From NCBI GenBank assembly GCA_030144725.1, contig JASKMD010000029.1, positions 1,319,001-1,383,000 on the forward strand: a stretch of 64,000 nt of DNA. Direction: 5' to 3'. The position numbers and the translations under genes are program-made. The notes under the pieces were generated by a model. It had not been told where the DNA came from and made no database searches. It was given only the letters and a program-made list of their open reading frames with translations. Below are positions 1-10,100 of the stretch, piece by piece. The DNA is from Haematococcus lacustris (lineage: Eukaryota > Chlorophyta > Chlorophyceae > Chlamydomonadales > Haematococcaceae). Within the stretch, counting starts at the first letter, position 1, and each line of letters opens with the position of its first letter.

Positions 1-999
1 CCGGAGTTTGCCATGTCCTTTCAGAACAATAATGTCAACTTGCATGACTTCATTTCGAGCCCATGTGCACCTTTGTTTGTACACCTTGCTTTGAAGTGCG
101 TTGCAGAAAGTCCCGAACCCCTAGAGGGGGAGGGCGGCCAAGCAGACTAACGGCTCACGGCATAAGCGGTGTAAGCCATCATTACATAGTTGGCAGGTCT
201 GGGGCTGGGATATCAGCTTTTGGTATCTATGTGTTACGTGACGATACGAGTAAGATTGCATGCGGGACAATATATGGAAGACATCATTGCCCCTACTGCA
301 CTATGGAATCAGGTGGAGTGCAGGGTTGCAGGGCTGTGCCCACAATCGGCTCCGAGACTGCCCACCCTAGGCCAGAGAATAGGGGCCTGTTGCAGCACAG
401 CGAGCTGCTGACAGCTGGTCACCCCCGCCATTGGCTGCACCCCTGATAACTATCCGACTGATCTTTAAGAGTTTTTCAGCGATTCTTGCGCAGGGCTGTG
501 CAGCTCACGAGCGCGAGGCTAGCGGGCTGCTCGGGCTGATGTGCACCTGTGCCGGGGCGGGCGGGGGTGTTGAGAATTCTGGTCGCATTGTGCCGGAATT
601 GGCCTGCTTAGTGGGGCTGTGATCGGCGAATAGCTATCTCGCTCAGCGGCTCAGCTTTTCAAAATTTTGAATTTCTTGTCGGGCGCAGGAACCCCCCGAC
701 ATGTGTTCTAGTGCTAGTGCTAGTGCTGATCATGTGCTTGATAGTGCTGGTGTGGCTTCCGGGCTTTTCCTGCACAACAATGTGCGACAACAAGCGTGCG
801 ACAAATTTTGCATGAAAAGGGTGCTTTTCCGGCCGTTCTCACTGTCCAACCAGGGCGGCAGGATGTGAACTGCCAATTCTGTGCGGCTCCTTGTGTGGGC
901 TTCTATCGTGTAATCAGGACATAAACGCGTTGTGTTCATGTTTGGGCCGTTTGTGATGCTCCAAAGTAGACCCCCATGCACCTTACATAACCAGCCTAA
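1..999. other. No gene recognised
   Basis: Apart from the 32-bp inverted-repeat copy at 412-443, I see no convincing gene here. The short open frames lack recognisable motifs or splice structure. A small run of CTAGTG triplet pairs lies near 710-730. Confidence 0.5.
412..443 (+). repeat. 32-bp inverted repeat, left copy
   Basis: These 32 bases are the exact reverse complement of 3869-3900. Beyond the core both copies continue with GATAACT(A/T)TC after a short length difference, so homology extends a little further. In one frame each copy reads G-H-P-R-H-W-L-H-P. The pair brackets the gag-like and glutamine-rich ORFs, so they may be ends of one element or inverted copies of a coding motif. 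Confidence 0.7.
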
Positions 1000-1880
1000 T
1001 CAGCCATATAAACGGTTCACCTCATATTCAAACTCCAGCTGCTCACTCCTTAGGTCCCTCACCACTAAACGACGCAGTTTCCGACGTTCCTTTGGCCTAT
1101 CCAACCCCATGTGCTGGCAATATCGTGCACAGTGTGTGTTGGTCAGTTTGCCAAAGCACACCTCATCATGCAACAAATCGGGATGGAACCACATCAACAA
1201 TGCATAACACTCTTCGTCATCATACACCTCCTTCACAGTGTCTTGAAACATGGGCATGGGCTCAAGTGGGGTAGTGGTGTCAGGCTTCATGCATGGCAGG
1301 CATGGCACACTCATGCACGTGCTGCATGCACAAGCAGCCATGGCCCATTGAGGCTGCTCCCTGTCAGGTGTGAACACCATGCGGTGCATTGCCCTGCACC
1401 CCTCCACCTTATCATGCATGCGCTCCACATCAGCCTCTGGCATACTGCATCATCGGCCACTGGCAGCATGGCAAATCTGTTGCTGGTCGTCAGCAACACT
1501 GTGGGGGCTGCGCTGTGCACACGCTTCGCTGCGGCTGAAGTCTGCGCGGCTGGCTGCCATGCGCGCTCTTTAGCGGGGGTGTAATGCTCACACAGTCCTC
1601 CCACAAAGGCCATCCAGCACGTGGCAGCGGGGGTGTTGTTAAACACTTGGTGGCTCCACCACACCTCTGCACCCCCAGTGAGACGACCAGCAGCGTAGGG
1701 GACCCACAGATCCCCAGGCATGCCCCATGCGCTGAAGTACTCCGCCAATGACCTCCCCCAGGCCCTCACAGCCAACCCACTGGCTGTGCCCCCATGCAGG
1801 GGTGGTGGTGGCAGGTAAGAAGGGCTGGAGGGCGGTGGCTGTTTTGGGTTGGATTGAGCTTGCTGCGCTGGCCTGGGCTG
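1000..1880 (-). pseudogene. Retrotransposon gag-like fragment
   Basis: Reading leftward from about 1880, one frame encodes a proline-rich stretch and then a segment that looks like the core of LTR-retrotransposon gag proteins: a Tyr-Phe-Ser-Ala-Trp start, an L-T-G-x-A-x-x-W-W motif, and a C-W-M-A-F followed about seven residues later by H-Y-T-P. It ends without a clear zinc knuckle. A second frame at 1443-1000 (about 147 residues, ending R-L-Y-G) seems to carry on after a frame change or unseen intron; I do not recognise that part. No reverse transcriptase, integrase or LTR is visible, so this is best read as a truncated or decayed element. The family assignment rests on the gag pattern alone. 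Confidence 0.45.
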
Positions 1881-3646
1881 AGGGGGAGGGGGAGCGGTTG
1901 CCAGCAGCAGGCTTTGATGGGCACCCACCACCTCTGAGTAGGGCAGCCCTGGAATGCGCAATGCATGGGCCACACTATGGAGCCTGCACATGCACACAAG
2001 CATCCCACACAGGTTTGTGGTAGGTGTGGTGTGGTGTGGTGTGGTGTGGTGTGGTGTGGTGTGGTGTGGTGTGGTGTGGTGTGGTGTGGTGTGGTGTGGT
2101 GTGGTGTGGTGTGGTGTGGTGTGGTGTGGTGTATGAAAGGTGTGGTTGTGCTTGCTTGGGAGGGCATGCATGGAACTGCGTACCTTGGCATGGGCGCTAT
2201 TGTTGTGTCCTGGCGTGGGCGCATGAAGAGGGGTGACCTGAGGGACCCAGGGACCTGGGGAGAGCATGTAGAATGGTCTGGGAGGGGGTGGTGGGTGCTG
2301 ACAGCCTGCTGGACTGCCGCCTCTTGCGGCTGCTTCTCCACCTGCTGCTGCTTTAGTAGCAGGTCTGCCTGCTGCTGCTGCAACAGGTGTTGCTGTGCAG
2401 CCAGCTGCTGCTGCACCTGGCGTTGCAATTCAGCCCCACTTTGTGCCTCGAGCTGTTGCTGCAGCCTGTCAAGCTGCTGCTGCAACTGCACCTGGTGGTG
2501 TTGCTGAGCCACCTGCTGCTCCCTCTGCTGCAGGTCCGCCTGTTGCTGCTGCACCTGGTGCTTCTGGGTAGCCACCTGCTGCTCCCTCAGCTGCAGGTCC
2601 GCCTGCTGCTGCTGCACCTGGTGCTTCTGGGTAGCCACCTGCTGCTCCCTCAGCTGCAGGTCCGCCTGCTGCTGCTGCACCTGTTGCTGCTGCTGAGCCA
2701 CCTGCTGCTCCCTCTGCTGCATGTCTGCCTGATGCTGCTGCAGCTGGTGTTGCTGCTCAGCCAACTGCTGCTCCCACAAGTGCATGTCTGCCTGCTGCTG
2801 CTGCAGCTGGTGTTGCTGCTCAGCCAACTGCTGCTCCCTCAGGTGCATGTCTGCCTGCTGCTGCTGCAGCTGCTGTTGCTGCTCAGCCACCTGCTGCTCC
2901 TTACGTTGAAGTTCATCCTGCTGCAGGTCCTGCAGCTGTTGCTGTAGATGTTGCAAGCGTTGGGTGTCAGTAGCTTGTTGCTCCCTCTGCTGCAGTTCAG
3001 GCTGCAGCTGGTGCAACTGTGCCTCATAAGCACGAGCATCAGCCTGTGACTGGGCCTCAGCCTCATAAGCACCAACATCAGCCTCATAAGCACCAGCCTC
3101 ATCAGCACCAGCCTCATCAGCCTCATAAGCACCAGCATCAGCCTGTGCCTGGGTTTCAGCCTCAGCAGCACCAGCCAGGGCCTTGGCTTCAGCCTCAGCA
3201 GCCCTGCGCTGTGCCATAACCTCCCTCGCTTTTTGCGCACCGGCACATCTAGCCATCACCCCCCTTTTCTTGGTAACCATGGCGTTTACAGGCCTGCACA
3301 ACGGCAAACACTTCTCACAGCTCAGTGTCTGCATGTTTTTCACTAATTCTTGCCGTTCGTGGTTGCTCAGAAGCCACAAGCACCAGTAATCAGGAACTCT
3401 TGTGCAACTAAAAAATGGCTGCAACATGTGGACTGAACCTGTTTTCAGCGACAATCCGCAATCGCGGTCACGCTCCCAACCCACAATGCCATCGACCTGC
3501 AGAGGCGCCGTTTGATGACAATAGGTGACACTTTGGAGAAGGGGGCAAGGAAGCAGGCCGAAAAGCAGCAGGTGAGCTTGGGAGTGGGTCTCGATTCGTG
3601 CTAGGACGTTGCAGCACTGATGCGTGCTAACCTGAAAAGTTGGCAT
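1766..3646 (-). CDS. Glutamine-rich coiled-coil ORF with tandem repeats
   Basis: This long open frame encodes about 626 residues. The N-terminal third contains a cysteine cluster (S-C-E-K-C-L-P-L-C) and a basic R-C-A-G-A-Q-K-A-R-E-V-M segment. An Ala/Glu/Tyr-Glu-Ala repeat region follows, then (about 2490-2900) roughly nine tandem copies of a 21-residue unit built on E-Q-Q-x-A-E-Q-Q and Q-Q-Q-Q-A-D-M, which should form a coiled coil. Near its end the frame runs through the TGTGG array, read as His-Thr-Thr-Pro-His repeats. The gag-like segment lies just downstream in another frame, so both may be parts of one retroelement polyprotein joined by splicing or frameshifting. I do not recognise a family, and the frame may not be translated as one piece. 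Confidence 0.4.
   Translation of the reverse strand: MPTFQVSTHQCCNVLARIETHSQAHLLLFGLLPCPLLQSVTYCHQTAPLQVDGIVGWERDRDCGLSLKTGSVHMLQPFFSCTRVPDYWCLWLLSNHERQELVKNMQTLSCEKCLPLCRPVNAMVTKKRGVMARCAGAQKAREVMAQRRAAEAEAKALAGAAEAETQAQADAGAYEADEAGADEAGAYEADVGAYEAEAQSQADARAYEAQLHQLQPELQQREQQATDTQRLQHLQQQLQDLQQDELQRKEQQVAEQQQQLQQQQADMHLREQQLAEQQHQLQQQQADMHLWEQQLAEQQHQLQQHQADMQQREQQVAQQQQQVQQQQADLQLREQQVATQKHQVQQQQADLQLREQQVATQKHQVQQQQADLQQREQQVAQQHHQVQLQQQLDRLQQQLEAQSGAELQRQVQQQLAAQQHLLQQQQADLLLKQQQVEKQPQEAAVQQAVSTHHPLPDHSTCSPQVPGSLRSPLFMRPRQDTTIAPMPRYAVPCMPSQASTTTPFIHHTTPHHTTPHHTTPHHTTPHHTTPHHTTPHHTTPHLPQTCVGCLCACAGSIVWPMHCAFQGCPTQRWWVPIKACCWQPLPLPLSPGQRSKLNPTQNSHRPPALLTCHHHPCMGAQPVGWL
2024..2132 (+). repeat. 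(TGTGG)n pentanucleotide array
   Basis: About 22 uninterrupted copies of a GTGGT/TGTGG unit lie inside the glutamine-rich ORF region. All six frames stay open across it because the unit contains no stop codon in either strand. Confidence 0.95.
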
Positions 3647-3868
3647 GTCCAGTCAGGATGCGCCATTCACGCCGCTCTGGGTCCAGGCTGCCTAATGCCG
3701 TCGCTAAATGTGTCTACGACGCTCCAGAACACGTCGCGTGTTGGGGGCCAGCCACCCGGCAAAACGCTGGGGCTGGCTGCACTCTATCCGGGCCATCAGC
3801 AACTCATCGCACAAATCGGCGGCCTCATCCGTGCAGAAATGAGTTAGAAAGTTATCTCTTGAGCCATG

Positions 3869-3900
3869 GGGGTGCAGCCAATGGCGGGGGTGACCAGCTG
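3869..3900 (-). repeat. 32-bp inverted repeat, right copy
   Basis: Exact reverse complement of 412-443. On the minus strand it lies within a frame (3925-3704) reading A-A-G-H-P-R-H-W-L-H-P-H-G-S-R-D-N-F, so the repeat may be a conserved coding piece. The rest of 3647-4153 shows no gene. Confidence 0.7.
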
Positions 3901-4153
3901 CCATGAGAGCATGTCTTTGTAGCAATGTCTATTGCCCACCTCTGGGTGTGGTAGGGTATTAGTCGGGCATACAGGCAACTGCCATGATGCAGAACCGCAT
4001 GTCTGCGGAATGCATGTCTATCACTCTCCGCAGTCACACCTCTGGTTCTTAGGCAACACTGCCTTAGCTAACGTTGTTGAGAGCAATGCTGGCGATGCTG
4101 ATGTTCCCGTGCATGACGAGTTCCCATGCATGCCTCCTTGACCCCTCCCAGAC

Positions 4154-7100
4154 CTATATAGTAGCGAGCTGCTTCAAAGCGTCATCAAAGCTAGAGATGA
4201 CTGAGGCCAAGCCCCCACTGGCTGTCTCGCTGCCTGCAACCCCCCTCAGTGCCGCCATGCCTGTGGGAGCAGGGAGGGTCCTGCCACTCGTGTTGTATGC
4301 CGAGCACCAGGCCCCCTCGGAACCATGACTGGCATAGCCACGGGACAGGAACGTGGCCAAGCTGGGCGCCATGCGCCCTAGGTCTGCGCTCCTGCTGGGA
4401 CTGGTCACGTAGCGCCTAAGTAGCCCTGGCAACTCCCCCTCCACATAGGATGCCACCTGTGGCTGGCTCAGTCCCCCATCCACCAGCAGCACTGCGGTGG
4501 CTGCAGGCATGGCCTCATAAGGCATGGCCTCATTAGGCATGGCCTCATTAGGCATGGCCATGGCAGGGGCACCCCCCTTGGCTCCAGCCCCTGGTGACCA
4601 GGAGATGTGTGTGTGTGCCAGAGATGCGCCGAGTTCAAGATTGCAAGATTGCCCGAGTGCAATTCGAGATCCTCCATCCAGGCCAGGGGCAGCAGGGCTG
4701 CTGCTGCTGCTGCCTGTGGCAGGCTGCTGGCCTCCTGGCTGCTGGTCTTCTTCCTCTGTGTCCATGGCCAGGTTATCCACGCTGCCTAGGTTGACCATGG
4801 TGCCGGCAGCAGAGGTGGCACCACCTGCACTGCGCTGTTGCCACCTCCTCTCAACACTGGCCCCGGGGGAAGATGAGGCTGAGGTGATGGAGTGGAGGGG
4901 GCTCAGCACCCTGACTTTGGGCTTGGGGCTGGGCAGGCTGTGGCATGGCACACGCAAGCCAACAGCTGCAGGAGCAGCAGCTGGGGTTGTGGCCTGAATG
5001 CCTGGGCGAGCCTGGCATGGCTTAGAGTGCAGTGGTGATGAGGGCGAGGGTGAGGGTGGTGATGAGGAAAGGAGGTGGGTGTTGGGTTGAGGTGGCTGGC
5101 CAGAGGGGCCGTCACTGCCACCCAAGCTAGGGCAGGGCTGCACAGCCTCCTGGCACAGTAGGTGGGACAGGGAGGGCGGACGCTGGCTGGCAGCGGGGTC
5201 AGGCTGCTGAGGGGGAGGCAGGCTGGCGGGGAGGCTGCATGGTGAGGCAGGCGGTGGGGTAGTTGAGCTCAGGGGGCTGGCTGACTCGGTCCATGGCCAA
5301 TGGCCTGGTGCCTTGGAGACTGCACTCTGCTGCTTTGCGAGCAGGGGGCAGGAGGTAGCCAGAGTAGCTGAGTGCAGCTCGTCCCATGACTGGAAGCTGT
5401 CAAAAGGGCCATCCTGCAGCAGCAGTAGCAGCAGCACTATGGGGGGTGCGGCGGTGCAGGTGTCAGGCTGTAAACAGAGGTGCAGCCACTGCCAGTGCCA
5501 TACTGAGCGAGCATGTATAGCTTATATGTCTATGCTTAAGTCCATGCTGCAAGCGCAAGTGGTGCTGAAGGGTGCCCCTTGGAGGTGCCCCTTGGAGGTG
5601 CCCTTTGGAGGTGCGAGAGTGAGTGACATCGCCTCCATGCAGCGCATTGGGGAGAGCAGATGGCGCCCACTGGAGCTGTGCTGATGGCCAGAGCAGGGAG
5701 CTGCGGCACAGTAGTGTGTGCCTTCTTCTTGTGCTGTCATCATTTCACCATTAGTGCATGTTTGTCATGCCAACTCTAAATGATAGCCCTCTGGGTCAGG
5801 CAATAGTGTAGGCGGTAGGCGACCATGACCATCTGTATGCCATGTCTTTGCCATGTGCATGCCATGTGCATGGGAACTCCACACAGACAAAACACCGTTT
5901 TGTTGTGGTCCACGCTTAGTGTTCGACTGCGAATGAAGGCTCTAGGTTGAGGGCCAAGGTGCTGAGCGAGTATGTAGCCATTGCCATGTCTGCCTAAACG
6001 ACTTTGCATCGCTCATGAGTAACAGCACTGCAGAGTCATGGCTTTGCCCACCTTATGAATCTGCCCGTTGTCTGGACCTGGCTGAGCAGGCTGGCTTGAA
6101 CATGGCTGGGAGGTGGTGAGGGCTGTGTTGTGAGCATAGCTTGCGTGGGCAGGGCTGGTCTTGAGCCCAAGGGCCTCAGCAGCCCCCTCAGCTCTCCCAG
6201 CCCCCTGCGTCACTGCAGGGGAGTCACCCTCACACCTAGCCACACCCTGAGGTTGTTCAGCTGAGGCTAGCTGGGAGGCAGGTGCAGGGGAGCCGGCTTC
6301 AGACCCTTCCTCGCTGCCCTGCACTGCTGCATACCTGCCTGATGCGTGGCTGCGCAGGGCTGCAGGGGCCCTGGCCCTGACCCCGGACCCCACACTGTTT
6401 CCTGCAAGACTTGTCTCTTGTGCTGTGCCAGGGCTGACCAGGTTGCTGCTGGGGCTGCGGGTTGCTGCTGCAGCAACAGCCAGGAAGGGAGGCAGTGCCA
6501 GGGCAGTGAGCAACTCAGCTTGCAACAGCCCCACTTGCTGCTCCCGCTGCCCCAGCTGCTGCTCAGCAGCTGCTTGAGCTGCTTGCGCAGCCGCCACCGC
6601 GGCATGGCTGCCGGCAAACTGGCTGGCAATGTGCGCCTGGGCTGCAGCCAGTCGGTGCTGCAGCCCGCTGCCAATGCTCTCACGCAAGCTCACGTCTTGG
6701 TCAAGAGCCGCCAGCTCAGCATGCTGCGTTGCCTGTTTAGGCTGTGCCGGCGAGGCAGCAGGTGTGTGGCTGCTGACGCTGGCCTGAGGGGAGAAAGGGA
6801 TGCTGGCGAATGCCTCTGTGGTAGAGGTATGTGGTGACCTGCGGGGTGAGTAGGGGCGGGTAGTGCTGCCAGGCTGGAGGTGGGTTTGGGGCAGCAGGAG
6901 GGCACGAGGGCTGCTGCTTTGGATTCCTGCTGAAGAAAGCTGATCCTCCTGGCATCCATGGCATCCTGCAGCAGCAATAGCAGCAGCACTATGGGGGGTG
7001 CGGCGGTGCAGGTGTCAGGCTGTCAACAGAGGTGCAGCCACTGCCAGTGCCATATTGAGCGAGCATATATATGTCTCTGCTCAAGCCCATGCTGCAAGCG

Positions 7101-10100
7101 CAAGTGGTGCGGAAGGGTGCCCCTTGAAGGTGCCCTTTAGAGGTGCGAGAGTGAGTGTGACATCGCCTCCTGGGCATTAGTAGGTACCCAGGCCTGGGGT
7201 ACAAGCGGGTGCGAGACAAGCCACCCAAGGCCCAGCAGGGGCAGCAGCAGCCCGCTGGGGCACAGTGTGTGCCCTGTATCTTGAGCTGTTATCAGCTTGC
7301 AATTAGTGCATGTTTGTCATGCCAACTTTACACAGTAGCCCTCGTGGTCAGGCAGTAGTGTAGGTGGTAGGCGGCCATGACCATGTGTATGCCATGTGTA
7401 TGCCATGTGCATGGGAACTCCACACAGACAAAACACCGTTTTGTAGTGGTCCACGCTTAGTGTTCGACTGCAATGAAGGCTCTAGGTTGAGGGCCAAGGT
7501 ACTGAAGAAGGCTGGTTTGCATGCGTGGAGCCGCAGCCTGGTGGAGGGACACTGCATGTGCTGGCCACATAACTCCAGCAGCTCATTCCTCAGTGCCCAC
7601 TGCAGCCATGACTACTGCAGCCATGACTAGCGGTGGCTATGATGTTGATGGCTACATTGACAGTGGTGGTTACAGGTAAACATAGCCACATGAGAGCGCC
7701 ACTATAGAGGCAACCATAGCACGAGCTCAAGTAGGCCACCATCTCAATGCCCCTTGTGTGCCTATCGTGGGCAGTGAGGTGTGGCCGTGTGCTCTGGCAG
7801 GCTGCTCACCTTGCGTACTGTTGCTTGGGTACGCCTGCACCTGTACTGTCTGGTGCACTGTGGAGCAAGGGTTGGCAGCAGGTCCGGCCAGTTGCTGACT
7901 GGGTTGGGTTGCCTGGCATTGCTGTGCAGCCGTGCTGCTCCTGACACGCCTGCACTCAGCTGCAGTGGCAGCAAGCTGCAGCTCCAGAGCAGCCACTTGT
8001 GTCTTCAATACTTCTCGCTCCGTCCCCGCCGTGCTGGTCTGCTGCTGCAGCTTGATAGCCAGGGCGTCACAGTCAGCAGCCAGCTGCAGCTTCTCCGCCG
8101 CATGCTCATCTTTGGCTTCTTGGAGCTGCTGCTGCAGGGATACCAGGTTTAGTTTTGCTGTGTCACATTTGGCAGCAGCAGAACCTAGCTGCTGCTGCAG
8201 GGTTGTGTTTTCAAACTTCGCTGCAGCAGCCTGAGCCTCAGCCGCTCTCAGTTGCTCCTGCAAGGATGTGCACTCCAGCTGTGCGGCGTCTGCCTTGGCA
8301 ACAGCTGAGCTCAGTTCCTGATGCAGGGCTACGCTCTCAAGCTTGGTCGCATCCCGTTCAACTGTGGCCTGGTGGAGCTGTTGCTGCAATGAGGTGATAG
8401 CCAGCCCAGCAGTGTCCTGGTGAGCAGATGCTGCGGTGAGTTGCTGTTGCAGAACTGCCACGCTGCCCTGTGCCATGTCCAGGTCCGCTGCTGACTGCTG
8501 GATGCGCTGCAGCAGGGAAGCCAGTAGGGCCTGGGGCGTGTCCCCCAACGCCCCTTGTGCGCTCATCTGCTGTTGCAGGCTGGTGAGCACGCCCTCCAAC
8601 TTGCTGTTGACAACTGCAGGGCAGCACACCACAGCACACCACACACTGTGACAGTGTATGAGTCACAGCATCCACTGTTTGAAGGCACAGCCATGTGAGA
8701 GCTGTGTAATTCATTGACGAAGACGTGCAGATAACCACGGTACCAGGCTGCCGGCATAGCGGCTTCTCTGCACACACCTGTCTGGTGTGCACTGGGCACC
8801 AGCACACAGCTCTAGCACCCACTACACCCCATCCCTTGGCTATCTAGTCATATGCCTGTGGCCCACCCAGCCATTGTGGGCGCTCACGGGCAAGAAGCAC
8901 ATGAGCTCTGGACTACAAGAGGCTGCAAGATCTCAGCCACAGTAGCTTGTAGCTTGGTGGTGTGCTCAGTGAGTGTTGCTACAGCTGTCGGCTGTGCACT
9001 TGAGCATATGTTCCATGCCAACGTCCACGGAACCCAGTCTTTCAGACCTTGCTCGGTCTTTTACACATTTCAGATTACACAGCCCCCGCTAGTTTATGGA
9101 GGGTTATGCTGTTGAGATGGACACCTTGCGCACTGAACAGAACCTGATCTCACCTGCCATTGTCCTAAGCTTATCCTCAGTCTGGCTGTGTTTGTTGCGC
9201 GCATCTGCAGCATGGCATGGCCACAACACAGCCGCATGGCATGTTACGACATTGCTGGCATCAGGTCGGGGCCAGATTGCATGCGGGCTCTAACCTTGCA
9301 GCATGACAGCTGCATGCTCCAAGTCAGCTTGGTGGCGAGCCAACTCAGTTGTCTTGCTGGCCAGCTCTGCAGCCAGCTCCGCCGCATTCCCCTACAGGCA
9401 GGGTCAGCCTTACCCGGGCAGTCAGCAATGCCAGTCATAGACAGCCAGACAACACTTCCCTTTCTCCAAGTTCCTTACAATTTGGGCTAAACAACAGGCA
9501 TACCTCATACTTGGGAACACAGCTAGCAAACCAAGAAGGAACAAGAGCTTACTTGGCTGCTTTGCAGGTCAGCTTCCAGTGTCACCACCCTTTGCTGAGA
9601 TGCCTCTAGATCAGCTGCTGCCTGCGCCGCTGCTGCAGCACAGGCAGCGTGCAGCTCCGTCTGCATGGCAATCGACACTTGCAATGACTCTTTGATAAGA
9701 CCTGCACCTCAGTGCAGGTCATTGCAGGTGAGGGGTGGTGCACGAAGGCAGCCAGCAGCTGCCAAGCAGTCACTCGCCTTGTCGGCCAGCAGCTTCGCGG
9801 TGTCTTGCAGCTGGTCCTTCAGGGCAGCCGCCTGGGTCTGTAACTGCTCCTGCACACTGTCTGCTTGTGCCTTGCAGGTGTGCAGGGCTGCCTCTGCCTG
9901 GGCAGCACGTGCTTCCACTGCCGCCTGCAGCCACAGTGCGAGTGCCAGGGCTGGGAACAAGGCAAAATGACAAGATAGTGTGCTTTCCATGCCTAGCTGA
10001 GTCCCAGCAGGCACTCTAAAGCAATGCCAAACAAAGCTGGTCTGGGACAAAGGCACTGGTGCGCAAATTCAGGCGCTGGTAACCCCTCACTGCTACTGCC

